A stretch of DNA of 64,000 bases from NCBI RefSeq assembly GCF_003480915.1, contig NZ_QUKD01000011.1, forward strand, positions 1 through 64,000, read 5' to 3'. Numbering within the stretch: position 1 is the first letter of the stretch; each line of letters starts with the position of its first letter. Below, piece by piece: positions 18,749 to 28,027 of this stretch. The translations under genes and the position numbers were made by a program. Below the pieces are notes generated by a model. The model was not told the origin of the DNA. It ran no database searches and saw only the letters and a program-made list of their open reading frames with translations. This DNA is from Parabacteroides sp. TM07-1AC. GTDB taxonomy: Bacteria > Bacteroidota > Bacteroidia > Bacteroidales > Tannerellaceae.

Positions 18749-20550
18749 ATGTTTTTGAGCATGTTTTTAACTTCCGTTCTCATTTCGCGGATGGCAGTGC
18801 TTTCCACTTTCGGCTCTTTTTTCAGTACGGCATCAGCCGCTTTGATAAACTTATCTTCCTGAAAGAAAGCTTTTTCCGCATAAAGTTTTGTCAACAGATA
18901 ATACGGATAGATCCGTTCCGGCAGAATTTCTATCGCATGTAGCAATAAATTCTCCGCTTTCTGATAATTTCCCTGCGATTGCTCATTTTTCGCAGCCATA
19001 TAATGTATCATCGGATCACCGCTCAATAGCATTGCCCGTTCCAGCAACCGGTTCGCATCAGCAAACTGTCCCGTCTTACTCAGACATTGTGCCGCCTCGA
19101 ACAATAATTCCGGCTTATGTCCCAGTAGCGGCATCAACTCCGTATATCCGTCGCCAGCCGCTTCATACGCCTTACTGGTATATAGCATCTTCAACGTATT
19201 CCATTTCTTGTACCCCTGATAATACCCTTTCTGCAGTCCGAAAATCCATCCGCAGCAAATGGTTATCCCTCCGATTATAGCAACAGAGAGTATCTTCTTC
19301 CCTGCCGGAGAGGGGGTAGGGATAACCCCCATCAAGATCACCAACACCACCCAAAACTCCGGCAACTGCAACGGATAAGACGCCAGGCTGAACACCATCA
19401 GCGCCAATATCCCCCCAGCTGCCCCGACCTGCTTGTTTTTCACCCCCTGGAACAAGGAATAACCTAACAACAATATAAAAACCGTTAAACCCACAATCCC
19501 TTGTTCCAGTCCAATCTGTAGAAACTCATTAAACCCATATTCCGGGCATCCCGCCACCATCTTCTCTGTTTCCGAAGCGTTCCCCGAGCTAAAATACGCA
19601 GCTTGTGCTTCTGCATAAGCCGTCGGAAATCCCCCCAGTCCGGTGCCGGTCCAGGGCTGTTCCATGATAGCCTGTCCCGTCACTTTCCATAAAAGTAACC
19701 GGCCATCGGCGGAATCCTTTTTCAGCAGGTAAACGCCCGCCAGTGCACCGGCTATGGAGATCAGTATCAAGATGGAAGATAGTATAGATAAGGTCCGGTT
19801 TTTGTGTATGTATTGTTTTGCTTTTTCCCATCCTATCCGTTCTGTCCAGTAAATCCAGGCACACGAAACAGTCGCCGCGATCCATGCTGTCCGGCTCATC
19901 CCGGCAGGCAGCACAACGACGATTGCCAATAAGGTGATCCATGCCAGATAGTACAGATAAATCTTAGCTTGCCTCCATCCTTCTTTTTTACAGTCGGCAA
20001 ACTGCAGGATCATCCACAGGCATACAGGTAAAACCATAGCCAGATACCCCGAATAGGGTCCCGGATTATAGAAATCTCCGGTCAGCCTGAACAGGGAATG
20101 GTTAGATCCTTCCAGACCGTGTAACTGTCGCATGCCCGAAACCGCTTCTACCAGTCCGGTCACAACGATCCCTGTCAGGAAAGCCAATCGCAGTTGCGAC
20201 CATCCGGCAAACAGGAACCGCAGCAGGAACCACAATAGGACCAGTTGTCCGCCGAACAGCATTTTCTCCGGTTCCGGATCGAGGTCCCGGTTATAAGTAA
20301 GTGCAACGATAGCAGCCAAAGCCAAAACCATTCCGTCTGCCACTGAAAAAGCAAACCGCTTTGCCGGTTTTGTCAGCACGGCTGCCAACAGGCTGCATAC
20401 CGCCAGGAACAACATGGCAAGATGGAACCAATGGACTTTCCCTGTGACCAATCCGTTTGCCAGGCTGTTGTCTGTGGCAAACACGGTGCACAGCAGAAAA
20501 ATGCCGCTGGTGACTAACAATGAGTAACTTATATATTGTCTGTATTTCAT
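18730..20550 (-). CDS. O-antigen-ligase-like (WzyC) membrane protein with C-terminal TPRs
   Basis: 606 aa. About 11-12 membrane helices fill residues 1-445, then TPR-type helices (about 455-600; LLERAMLLSGDPMIHYMAAK, AENLLLHAIEILPERIYPYY). The WzyC signature is visible: SRTAWIAA, then RLLLWKVTGQAIMEQPWTGT and GLGGFPTAYAEAQ. The family transfers lipid-linked glycans to lipid A or, in PglL-type members, to proteins; the acceptor here is unknown. It is the last gene of the NVEALA peptide operon and overlaps the preceding transglutaminase-fold gene by 4 bases, so it is translationally coupled to it. A paralogue broken by a stop lies at 7537-9357 and a more distant one at 36424-38508. Confidence 0.85.
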   Translation of the reverse strand: MKYRQYISYSLLVTSGIFLLCTVFATDNSLANGLVTGKVHWFHLAMLFLAVCSLLAAVLTKPAKRFAFSVADGMVLALAAIVALTYNRDLDPEPEKMLFGGQLVLLWFLLRFLFAGWSQLRLAFLTGIVVTGLVEAVSGMRQLHGLEGSNHSLFRLTGDFYNPGPYSGYLAMVLPVCLWMILQFADCKKEGWRQAKIYLYYLAWITLLAIVVVLPAGMSRTAWIAATVSCAWIYWTERIGWEKAKQYIHKNRTLSILSSILILISIAGALAGVYLLKKDSADGRLLLWKVTGQAIMEQPWTGTGLGGFPTAYAEAQAAYFSSGNASETEKMVAGCPEYGFNEFLQIGLEQGIVGLTVFILLLGYSLFQGVKNKQVGAAGGILALMVFSLASYPLQLPEFWVVLVILMGVIPTPSPAGKKILSVAIIGGITICCGWIFGLQKGYYQGYKKWNTLKMLYTSKAYEAAGDGYTELMPLLGHKPELLFEAAQCLSKTGQFADANRLLERAMLLSGDPMIHYMAAKNEQSQGNYQKAENLLLHAIEILPERIYPYYLLTKLYAEKAFFQEDKFIKAADAVLKKEPKVESTAIREMRTEVKNMLKNIRNNRN

Positions 20551-22469
20551 AGATCAACGTTAAATAGTTGTTTCCCACCTTTATATATAAATACCTGTTC
20601 CTCCCGTCCTTTGGTTCGATTGCGCAGCCATAGCAAACTTTTATCCGGCACCAGATACTCCAGCTCGTGTCTGGTTGCCGTCTGAACTCCAAGTGATTTC
20701 CAACCGTTTGTACCGTCCTGATAGAAGAGTTCATATTTATCCCCCGGCCAAACATAATTGTCATCATTCCGTGGAGAAAACACAATTTTTTGAATAGGAG
20801 TAATTTTCCCTAAATCATATGTGATAAAACAGGCACTATCTTTTGAAGAAAAATAACTTAATATGTCCCCATCTGTAATATTATCCAGTGAAGCGGTCGG
20901 TAATGGGTCATTCATTCTATTTAGATGTAACGACTCTTTTCCGGTAGAATCGGCAAAAACAGCCAATTCGGCAAGTTCCATAATATTATCCGGCGGACCG
21001 ACATAACGTATATATCTGTATTGTTTATTTATATCCGGCGGAATAAGTTCGTAATAGTTTGATCGGAGAGTATCATTGAATCGGAATAATAGATCTGCCT
21101 GTGAAAAGTCTTTATACAGACTGGCTTCTATCTGAGAACCGATGATTCCCCGATGTGGAAAATCCTTGTAACCACCACATACTGACATTTTCCGCTGAAG
21201 AACAGCCTTTTTCAATTTATTGACATCCGGTTTCAATATATAGTTTTTCTTTTTGGTATAAATAAACGGATATCCTACTGCCTGATGATTTTGTCCGTCT
21301 GAAACCAACGGCTGGTAAATTATATTTGGTTCTAAATTCTTAAAAGTTACATTCCCTTTATTATTAATTGCTATATCGACAGGGATCCATCCGCTTGGAC
21401 TGAAAACTCCCAGATAAATGAAATCTTCAAAAGCGGACTGTACAGAGAGAGAAACTTCATTTTCTCCGTAATAATTGGCTGTTACATCTTTTATAAAACG
21501 ATCTCTGAATAATGCCGGCACTTTTTCATCAGCTGTTATTCCGGAGATAGACTCTTCCTGCAGGCCAAAACAGTATCGGTAGACTTTCCCTTTTTTCCTA
21601 CCGTCAGTTCCCGGGTTCGTGCGGGAAGCTTCGAATTCATTAAAACCGAACTGGATAAACTTTCCAGTCGTATCGCGTAGAGTTGTCCAGTAATGCGGGT
21701 GTTGATATTCGGGTGAATAAACAAAATATTCACAGGCTACGGGAATACCGCAGGCGCGCATGGCATAAAGTGTGACATCGCAGGCTTCCCTGCAGAAGCC
21801 TACACGATGGTAGAACAAAAAATCAGCACTTTGGTGAGGTATACTAAAATCCGTATCCCAACGATAATAAACTTTTTTCAAATCTTTATCGACAGCTTTA
21901 CAGGCTTCTATCACATCATCTCCCTGGTAGGCGGAATCGAGTATGGCTGTATAATAGTCATGATATAATTTTCGCCATGACGAGAGTGGTTCATCTCCGA
22001 TACGATAAGGAAGTATCAGTTCGCAGAAATCATCGAATCCCAGACTCCGGTTCCATGGATATTTTTTCCATACATCGAAGGCCAGGTCGATATTTTCAAT
22101 CAGATAGTCTGCAGTGATTACTTTTGCATCATATACTTTCGGAAGCGAATAAAAAGAAACCCGTTGCCATTTTTCAATCACATCTTTCGAAACAACTTCT
22201 CCTTTATCTTTTTGTATCAATACCGGTTTGATGGAATCCAGTTGCCACCCCTCATATCCATACCATCGTGGCATATTGCGGATCAGGAAACGGGCCGCTT
22301 CCAATTTCTCCGGATTGTTTTCATAATGTGTTAACACTTTCTCCAGTTCGCCCCGGTTTTCTCCGGCAAACAGGAGAGCTTGTTCCAAACGTTTGCTATC
22401 CGATGAATTGCAAGCCATTAGAAAGATAACGGTAAATATGTTTAATCCAATAATAAATAGACTTTTCAT
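20547..22469 (-). CDS. Transglutaminase-fold lipoprotein with discoidin-like C-terminus
   Basis: 640 aa. The signal peptide ends in the lipobox LMAC (Cys20). A helical N-terminal region (RLEQALLFAGENRGELEKVL) is followed by a transglutaminase/protease-like core with a plausible triad: Cys226 in GFCREACD, His259 in HPHYW, Asp266 in TLRD. A C-terminal F5/8-type discoidin-like domain (about 505-640; SRHELEY-type turns and FSPRNDDNYVWPGDKYELFY) may bind sugar. Three paralogues lie in this window. Whether it cross-links, cuts or only binds is not known. It lies 10 bases after the signal peptidase gene and overlaps the WzyC gene by 4 bases. Confidence 0.75.
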   Translation of the reverse strand: MKSLFIIGLNIFTVIFLMACNSSDSKRLEQALLFAGENRGELEKVLTHYENNPEKLEAARFLIRNMPRWYGYEGWQLDSIKPVLIQKDKGEVVSKDVIEKWQRVSFYSLPKVYDAKVITADYLIENIDLAFDVWKKYPWNRSLGFDDFCELILPYRIGDEPLSSWRKLYHDYYTAILDSAYQGDDVIEACKAVDKDLKKVYYRWDTDFSIPHQSADFLFYHRVGFCREACDVTLYAMRACGIPVACEYFVYSPEYQHPHYWTTLRDTTGKFIQFGFNEFEASRTNPGTDGRKKGKVYRYCFGLQEESISGITADEKVPALFRDRFIKDVTANYYGENEVSLSVQSAFEDFIYLGVFSPSGWIPVDIAINNKGNVTFKNLEPNIIYQPLVSDGQNHQAVGYPFIYTKKKNYILKPDVNKLKKAVLQRKMSVCGGYKDFPHRGIIGSQIEASLYKDFSQADLLFRFNDTLRSNYYELIPPDINKQYRYIRYVGPPDNIMELAELAVFADSTGKESLHLNRMNDPLPTASLDNITDGDILSYFSSKDSACFITYDLGKITPIQKIVFSPRNDDNYVWPGDKYELFYQDGTNGWKSLGVQTATRHELEYLVPDKSLLWLRNRTKGREEQVFIYKGGKQLFNVDL

Positions 22470-22479
22470 GGCTTTCGGT

Positions 22480-23355
22480 TTAATGAATTACTTTTAAAAA
22501 ACGACCCCATCTGAACTTATCCGTATACGGATCTACTGATTTCCATATAATCCAGGCTTTCCCAACAATATATTCTTCAGGCAATAAGCCCCAATAACGT
22601 GAATCCTGTGAATTCATGCCGTTGTCGCCTGCCATGAAGTAGTAGTTTTTCAGGAAACGATACCCACTGATCGGTTTCCCGTTGAGAAAAGCTATAGAGT
22701 CTTTGTATTGGAGACTTTCTTTTTGTTCCCACTCAATCAGTTTTTTATATAATTGGAAATTTCGCTGATTCATTGCTATGGAATCTCCTTTAGCTGGTAT
22801 ATAGAGAGGTCCGAAATTTTTAATATTCCAGCCAATCACGCTATCGAACGGAAAGCTGTTATAGATTCCGTCTCCAAATTTATTTGTTGTGGCTATTTGT
22901 TTTTGTGAGTTTGTATTGCCGAGAGGTGCTTGTATTCCTTGAACATGAAAGTACCCATTTTGAATGGACAGGGTATCTCCCGGTAATCCTATACAACGTT
23001 TGATGTAATATTTCAAAATGTGCATTTCTATTTTATCCCAGCTGTTCGGATGGGGAAAATTGAAAACCAGAATATCATTCCGTTTTATTTTCTTAAATCC
23101 TGGAATCCGGTAAATCTCTGTTTGCTCATTTCTCATAGAGGCGAACAGATTGAAAATACGAGGACCGATTGTCGGCTTCCAAACCAATACATTATCTCCG
23201 GTAGTCAATTCTGGCTCCATCGAATCACTGGGTATTTTGAAAGAAGCAAACACGAATACCTGCACAACAAACCACAAAGCAACTATCATACATAGCCAGA
23301 AAACTATATTGATTGCTTTATTTATTAGATTTTGTATAAGTGTTTGTTGCTCCAT
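22480..23355 (-). CDS. lepB: Signal peptidase I embedded in the peptide operon
   Basis: 291 aa. An N-terminal membrane helix (about 16-38) is followed by the catalytic Ser45 in SDSMEP, the general base Lys119 in YYIKRCIGLPGD, and the conserved GDNGMNSQDSRYWG box near the C-terminus. It cuts Sec signal peptides on the outer face of the inner membrane. Family members in Bacteroidales are often chromosomal housekeeping copies; this one sits between two transglutaminase-fold lipoprotein genes, with gaps of 10 and 4 bases. That suggests a role in processing products of this operon, such as the NVEALA peptides. The role is inferred from position. Confidence 0.9.
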   Translation of the reverse strand: MEQQTLIQNLINKAINIVFWLCMIVALWFVVQVFVFASFKIPSDSMEPELTTGDNVLVWKPTIGPRIFNLFASMRNEQTEIYRIPGFKKIKRNDILVFNFPHPNSWDKIEMHILKYYIKRCIGLPGDTLSIQNGYFHVQGIQAPLGNTNSQKQIATTNKFGDGIYNSFPFDSVIGWNIKNFGPLYIPAKGDSIAMNQRNFQLYKKLIEWEQKESLQYKDSIAFLNGKPISGYRFLKNYYFMAGDNGMNSQDSRYWGLLPEEYIVGKAWIIWKSVDPYTDKFRWGRFLKVIH

Positions 23356-23359
23356 GATA

Positions 23360-24859
23360 TCAATATCTTTTCAAACTGTCGTTTTCAATAAATAATATAC
23401 GTTGATTAATTATTTTTTCCGGAACTGTATACCATAGTAAAGCATTTTTTGGTATTTGATCATATGTCTGTGTGGTATCTGTCTCACTAATATATTTTAA
23501 TGGGATGAACCTTGTTTTGTCTGTGTCCCAATAATGTAGTGTATGTGTTTGATCAGATTTGTTTTTGCGTTTATTGAATATAAAGATTTGTTTATGTTCT
23601 TTTTGTGGAATGAACTTACGTGTATATCCCTTTTTGTCACTATAAAAAGGAGCAGTGATATAACGCAATCCGATTCCATCAGGAGAGTCAGCAATCATAA
23701 AAATATTATCTCCGACAACATTGTCGAAATAGCAAACAGTATCTTTTCTCTGTCCGATTGCTATTGGATGCCATTCGTAATAGTTATAAATGCACAAGTA
23801 CACTTGGTTTGATTTACCCCTTTTTATGTTTCTCTTATCGATAGAAACCTGTATTTGTGTTGTTTTATCTAAATATTCATCGGTAACATCATGTATTAAA
23901 GGATTTTTCAGATAAGTAATATATCCATCATCATCCATATCAATTATAGAAAGATCAGAGTCAAAACAGTTGCGATAAACTTTACTCGGTCGCAGATTAC
24001 GTTTTTCAGAAAAATCTTGTGCATGTAAAATCGGTAGTTGCCCTTCAGGATCAAAGCTATAAAACTTGCCATTATCCAAAACAACACACCATACATGACC
24101 CAAATCCATTTTTGTCCAAATAGTTTGATCTATAGTAACTGGGATACCAACAGCTCTCATAATAAAAATTCCCAAATTGCATAAACCATCACATAGGCCA
24201 ATACTGGAACGATATGTCTCATCTATAGTTGGGTATAGAGAAAGTCCTGTATCTTTATATTTAATAAAGTCTTTTAGGTATTTTTGTAGAGTTATGCATG
24301 CTTCTAATGGTGTATTAACTTTGGCTGAATCTAATATAGGAAGGAAACGTTCCTTTATTTCTTTTCTTAGATTTGATATTTCTTCTGTTTGTGCTCGGTA
24401 TGGGAGAATGTATCTACAGAAGTCATTAAAAGAAATATTTCGTGCCCAAGGTTTCTGCCAAACTTCGAATGCTAGTTCTATATTATTGATAAGGAACCTA
24501 CTGTCGAGTGATGAAATGTCATATACTTTTTGTTTTTTGATTCTATAACCTTGTCTAAGTAAAGAATCACAATGTGTCTTAACTGCTTTTTTTCCATTGA
24601 ATAAACTTATGTCAGGTCGATATTTTTCTCCTTGAGAAGATAGGAAATATTCTTCTTGAGAGAAGTGGTAAGGCATGTTCTTGATTAGGTAATGTGCTGC
24701 TTGCAATTTTAATTCGTCATTTTTATAATGATTTATAACTTTCTCTTGTATAAGAGAATATTTATTATGTTCTCTTGAACCATATTTTAGTTGCTTGTCC
24801 TTTTGAAAAGTACAAGATGTAATTAAAATGATATAAGATATGTAACTAAAATATTTCAT
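23360..24859 (-). CDS. Shorter transglutaminase-fold lipoprotein
   Basis: 499 aa. Signal peptide with lipobox ITSC near residue 16, the helical N-terminal region seen in the paralogues, and a transglutaminase-like core with Cys (IGLCDGLCN), His (DLGHVWC) and Asp (VVLDNGK). It lacks most of the discoidin-like domain of its relatives at 20547, 30496 and 43883, but keeps their short C-terminal strand pattern (IPKNALLWYTV). The sequence is AT-rich compared with flanking genes. It is followed after 4 bases by the signal peptidase gene. Confidence 0.7.
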   Translation of the reverse strand: MKYFSYISYIILITSCTFQKDKQLKYGSREHNKYSLIQEKVINHYKNDELKLQAAHYLIKNMPYHFSQEEYFLSSQGEKYRPDISLFNGKKAVKTHCDSLLRQGYRIKKQKVYDISSLDSRFLINNIELAFEVWQKPWARNISFNDFCRYILPYRAQTEEISNLRKEIKERFLPILDSAKVNTPLEACITLQKYLKDFIKYKDTGLSLYPTIDETYRSSIGLCDGLCNLGIFIMRAVGIPVTIDQTIWTKMDLGHVWCVVLDNGKFYSFDPEGQLPILHAQDFSEKRNLRPSKVYRNCFDSDLSIIDMDDDGYITYLKNPLIHDVTDEYLDKTTQIQVSIDKRNIKRGKSNQVYLCIYNYYEWHPIAIGQRKDTVCYFDNVVGDNIFMIADSPDGIGLRYITAPFYSDKKGYTRKFIPQKEHKQIFIFNKRKNKSDQTHTLHYWDTDKTRFIPLKYISETDTTQTYDQIPKNALLWYTVPEKIINQRILFIENDSLKRY

Positions 24860-24891
24860 ATAAATATTATAAAAACACTGGATTTTTTTTA

Positions 24892-25953
24892 TTATAGTTG
24901 CATCATTACAATATGATATTCAGGCTCATTAGTTATACCATATAATCTATCAGTTTTAGGATCAATCGTAAATGAAAAAATGGGAGTATCTAAATTGTAA
25001 ATGCGGATTGGATTTCCATCCCAATCAAAAACAAATAGAAAATCATTGTTAAAGTCGTAATTGTCAGGGTCGTATATTTTTCCAGAGTATAAAACATAGA
25101 TTTCATTTTTATATGCAATTGGAGAAAAATAACCATCTTTAGACTTCCCCTTCTCAAAGCCTATAGTTTGTTCATTGCCATTGTTGTGAATTATGATTGA
25201 AGGAAAGAATCCTTCAGGGCCTTGTTTGCGGGTAATAAGATTTCCTTTCATATCATAAATTTCTATTAAATCGGTATAATTATATGCAACGAATATTTTA
25301 TCCTTCTCTTCATTTGCTACTATACTACATTCATATCCTGCCATTTTTTGAATGGTATTTAACTCGTTATTTTTAATAATGGGGTATTCCCCTTTAGTCT
25401 CAATGAATTCTCCATTTAGATTAAAGAATGACAATCTTTGGTGTTCTGGGGAATGTATAGTTGTAACTATTGTACCGTTTTTTAAGAGTTGTATGTTACT
25501 AACGAAATCCTTGAAATTAATTGTTTTTTTTAATACAGGTGATTGATTGTGGCAAAAATCAAATTTGTTATATATAGCAAGCTTTTGTTTTCCTCTATCT
25601 AAAATACAGACATCAGAATCTTGGACAATTACATGTTTAGGAGCAATCATTTCATCTGGACCATTTCCAAAAGAAATATATTCTCCGGTTTTTTCAAGAG
25701 TATTTAGATTATATCTGTCTATAAATAAATCAGTTCTCATGTTGATTAATACTAAAAATGAATCTATCGTATATATATGTACAGGTCTTTTTACAGGCTC
25801 CTCAAAGGAAACTGATTTCCCTTCCAATGTCTTTGTTTGTTTAAAACTTTGGAGAGTAAAAAATTGTGTGTGTTCATATTCTTTATTTGAATTGCATGCA
25901 GAAAATACACTTGTTATAATAATGATGTATTGTATAAATATATATTTGTTCAT
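24892..25953 (-). CDS. Six-bladed beta-propeller lipoprotein
   Basis: 353 aa. Signal peptide with a lipobox-like VFSAC (Cys near residue 20). The rest is repeated beta-rich blades, with landmarks such as TGEYISFGNGPDEMIAPKH, FDWDGNPIRIYNLD and a final blade TIDPKTDRLYGI. This matches the six-bladed propeller (BF3205/TolB-like) lipoproteins of Bacteroidales that accompany NVEALA peptides. The role is unknown; a periplasmic or surface binding partner of the peptides is possible. It starts 6 bases after the upstream unknown gene. Confidence 0.7.
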   Translation of the reverse strand: MNKYIFIQYIIIITSVFSACNSNKEYEHTQFFTLQSFKQTKTLEGKSVSFEEPVKRPVHIYTIDSFLVLINMRTDLFIDRYNLNTLEKTGEYISFGNGPDEMIAPKHVIVQDSDVCILDRGKQKLAIYNKFDFCHNQSPVLKKTINFKDFVSNIQLLKNGTIVTTIHSPEHQRLSFFNLNGEFIETKGEYPIIKNNELNTIQKMAGYECSIVANEEKDKIFVAYNYTDLIEIYDMKGNLITRKQGPEGFFPSIIIHNNGNEQTIGFEKGKSKDGYFSPIAYKNEIYVLYSGKIYDPDNYDFNNDFLFVFDWDGNPIRIYNLDTPIFSFTIDPKTDRLYGITNEPEYHIVMMQL

Positions 25954-25959
25954 CTTTTT

Positions 25960-26601
25960 CTATTTTTTTGATGTTGTAGTATAAATAATAGTGATGTATC
26001 TTTTTATTTCAGAAAAAGGTTTTTTTGAATGATCGAATTGAATAAATAACGAATCATTTTTTGTGTATTTACGTATTATCTTTTCCATATTGTTATTAAT
26101 ATCATCCTCGTATAAAAATATTATTGGAGTGTTTTTGCTATTGTTGAGTATTTTATGATTGAATGGTATACTTTTAAATTTGTGATCTTTATTCACATTT
26201 CTATACCTGAAACGAACTAAACTTGGTAGCATTGTATAGATTGTTAATATCTCACAATTAGCTGTGTCTGCTATTATTTCTGCAGAAAAATAGTCGTTAC
26301 TTGAATAAGTAGATCTTTCTAGTAAATTGTCGTCATTTTCAATTTTTTCATTGTCTATGTATTCTTCCATATATATTGAAACTGTTGTTTCAGAAGTAAA
26401 TTTGTTACTTTTTATTTTATTTATTTTGAGTTGAGGTGAAGGTAAATAGGAGGCTGTCTCGCTTTTCGAAACAGTTTTAGATGTAAATACATTATTTCCA
26501 TTTTTTTTGAAAAAACTTATCGAGTCTACATAATTCTGTGACGAGATTGATTGTGAAAATGAAGTAATCAATATGGTTATAATAATTAATGTATCTTTCA
26601 T
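25960..26601 (-). CDS. Secreted protein of unknown function in the NVEALA operon
   Basis: 213 aa, not recognised. It has an N-terminal signal peptide (about 1-21, ending SISSQ) without a lipobox and no other membrane segment. It is rich in Asn, Ser, Lys and Ile. A central stretch of alternating hydrophobic residues (AEIIADTANCEILTIYTMLP) suggests beta structure, and the only Cys is in that stretch. It lies directly downstream of the NVEALA peptide gene and its hairpin, and 6 bases upstream of a propeller lipoprotein gene, so a role with the peptide is plausible. Confidence 0.6.
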   Translation of the reverse strand: MKDTLIIITILITSFSQSISSQNYVDSISFFKKNGNNVFTSKTVSKSETASYLPSPQLKINKIKSNKFTSETTVSIYMEEYIDNEKIENDDNLLERSTYSSNDYFSAEIIADTANCEILTIYTMLPSLVRFRYRNVNKDHKFKSIPFNHKILNNSKNTPIIFLYEDDINNNMEKIIRKYTKNDSLFIQFDHSKKPFSEIKRYITIIYTTTSKK

Positions 26602-26616
26602 TTTTATAAATTATAA

Positions 26617-26673
26617 TGTAGGACAAAAATGTATCAAAAAATAATATTACCAAGATACATATTTTGCCCTACA
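26617..26673 (-). terminator. Long hairpin after the NVEALA peptide gene
   Basis: Arms at 26617-26635 and 26654-26673 pair over about 19 bases with one bulge and one mismatch (TGTAGG...ATGTATC against GATACAT...CCTACA). It begins 10 bases after the peptide stop and lies before the next gene. It lacks a clean T-run, so it may stabilise or trim the mRNA or give partial termination. Confidence 0.65.
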
Positions 26674-26683
26674 ATGTTAATGT

Positions 26684-26929
26684 TTATATACGAGCTCTAA
26701 AATAGAAACATATTTGATTAAGATGTCCATCGGAGTATACAAGGCAGTCAGAAATAGAACTAGCGGTACAATGCGGAATACAATCAAATGCACCTTCACC
26801 TAGTGCTAAAGCTTCTACATTAGCTAATGCTAGATCTGACAAATCCACTTCATTTTGACTTTTGCTAAAATTCCAGCCAGCTGTAGTTACTACGGCTGCG
26901 ATAGCTATAATACCCAAAAACTTTTTCAT
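26684..26929 (-). CDS. NVEALA-family secreted peptide 1
   Basis: 81 aa. The N-terminal hydrophobic segment MKKFLGIIAIAAVVTTAGW is followed by the signature LSDLALANVEALALGEG (NVEALA at residues 37-42) and a C-terminal part with four Cys (50, 54, 62, 74). The signature matches the NVEALA peptide family (PF14055) of Bacteroides and Parabacteroides. Four Cys in 25 residues fit two disulfides in the exported peptide. The cleavage site and function are unknown. The neighbouring thioredoxin-like/DUF1573 protein and signal peptidase could act on it. Confidence 0.8.
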   Translation of the reverse strand: MKKFLGIIAIAAVVTTAGWNFSKSQNEVDLSDLALANVEALALGEGAFDCIPHCTASSISDCLVYSDGHLNQICFYFRARI

Positions 26930-27084
26930 ACTTGTATTATTTTAATTGTTTGTATGATTATTATTAAATCAGGTAATTTTCTATCTTTGCTTACTATTAT
27001 TCAGATTTAGATAGTCGAATGGCACCTGTATCATTCTGTTTTGTCGGTTATATTACCATCATACACCTCCTTTTCGGGGTCTCC

Positions 27085-27127
27085 GGGAGTTTGCTTGTAC
27101 AATTTTGCCGTCGTGCAGCAAACTCCC
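27085..27127 (-). other. Hairpin between the DUF1573 gene and NVEALA peptide 1
   Basis: Arms GGGAGTTTGC (27085-27094) and GCAAACTCCC (27118-27127), 10 bp and perfect, lying 10 bases after the stop of the thioredoxin-like/DUF1573 gene. No T-run follows on the minus strand, so it is either a weak terminator or an mRNA processing structure. The remaining bases up to the peptide gene (26930-27084) show nothing clear. Confidence 0.5.
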
Positions 27128-27137
27128 TTTCGTTCGA

Positions 27138-28019
27138 TCACCGAACATTCCCCTTTATCCTCCCCTTGATAGGTTGGTTGTTCATACTATTATACTTAAT
27201 TGTTACGACTTCATCGAAGAAACCAGTATCCTTCGGTGTCATCTTGATTCCCACCTGGAGACTTTCTCCGGGTTTCGCAGGTCGTTTGTCATACGTGGCT
27301 GCCGTACAGCCGCAGGTGGTACTTACGTCCACTATCACGAGGGGATTGTCCCCTGTGTTTTTAACCTCTATGGTTGTTTCTTTTATTTCCGATTTGTTGA
27401 ATGTGCCGAAGTCTATCTCTGTTTGTGTCGCTTCGGCTGTTGTTTTCAACATATTTTTGGTTGAACTTTCTTTTCCGGTGATTTGTTTCAGATAAAGGTC
27501 TTTGATTGCTGTATTGTGTACAGGGTTACCCAAAACTGCAACTTTGTTATTTTTGTCGAGCAAAAATGTCTGAAAAGTCATATCTGCCGGAAATTTGTTT
27601 AACTTATTCAATAGGTCTTCTCTATCAATGCAAACTGGTAGATTAAAACTTTCTCGTTTCAACAGGTAACGTATCTCTTTGTTGTCTTTCGGATGAAAGA
27701 AGAAGAGGAACGGCACTTCTCTCTGTGTCATGGAATCGGTATACTCAATCAACTCTTTCCATTTAGGTAGTTGTAGTTTGCAGCTGGTGCAACCGATGGA
27801 ATCGACATAGACTAATATTTTGTAGTCAGATTGCGGTATCTGATAGTCAGTCGTATCTGTCAGATAACGGGTGAAGATTGCATTTTCTGGAAACAGAATT
27901 TGTTTCCCTTGCCATTCGTTTACCAATTGTGAGATGTGCTTTTCTTTCTCTTTGTGCTCGTTTTTGCAGGAGAAGAAGATAGGTAATAATACTAGTATGA
28001 TTAGATTTAAAGTTTTCAT
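27138..28019 (-). CDS. Lipoprotein with thioredoxin-like domain fused to DUF1573
   Basis: 293 aa. Signal peptide with lipobox FFSC (Cys near residue 18). Residues about 55-180 are thioredoxin-like with a CTSC active-site motif in VYVDSIGCTSCKLQLPKW. Residues about 195-293 are a DUF1573 Ig-like domain (TEIDFGTFNKSEIKETTIEV; STTCGCTAATYDKRPAKPGE). The CxxC suggests thiol-disulfide exchange outside the inner membrane, fitting the Cys-containing NVEALA peptides on both sides of this gene. Spacing to the propeller gene upstream is 8 bases. Confidence 0.8.
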   Translation of the reverse strand: MKTLNLIILVLLPIFFSCKNEHKEKEKHISQLVNEWQGKQILFPENAIFTRYLTDTTDYQIPQSDYKILVYVDSIGCTSCKLQLPKWKELIEYTDSMTQREVPFLFFFHPKDNKEIRYLLKRESFNLPVCIDREDLLNKLNKFPADMTFQTFLLDKNNKVAVLGNPVHNTAIKDLYLKQITGKESSTKNMLKTTAEATQTEIDFGTFNKSEIKETTIEVKNTGDNPLVIVDVSTTCGCTAATYDKRPAKPGESLQVGIKMTPKDTGFFDEVVTIKYNSMNNQPIKGRIKGNVR

Positions 28020-28027
28020 CTTGTCCT

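Noticed and set aside
26982..26989. Plus-strand TATCTTTG between the NVEALA gene and the DUF1573 gene
   Set aside because: No -33 partner, and nothing on the plus strand downstream except frames antisense to the DUF1573 gene.
27050..27080. Minus-strand AAGGAGGTG followed by ATG ATG GTA ATA TAA
   Set aside because: A four-codon ORF with a textbook Shine-Dalgarno is probably chance; Bacteroidetes rarely rely on strong SD sites.
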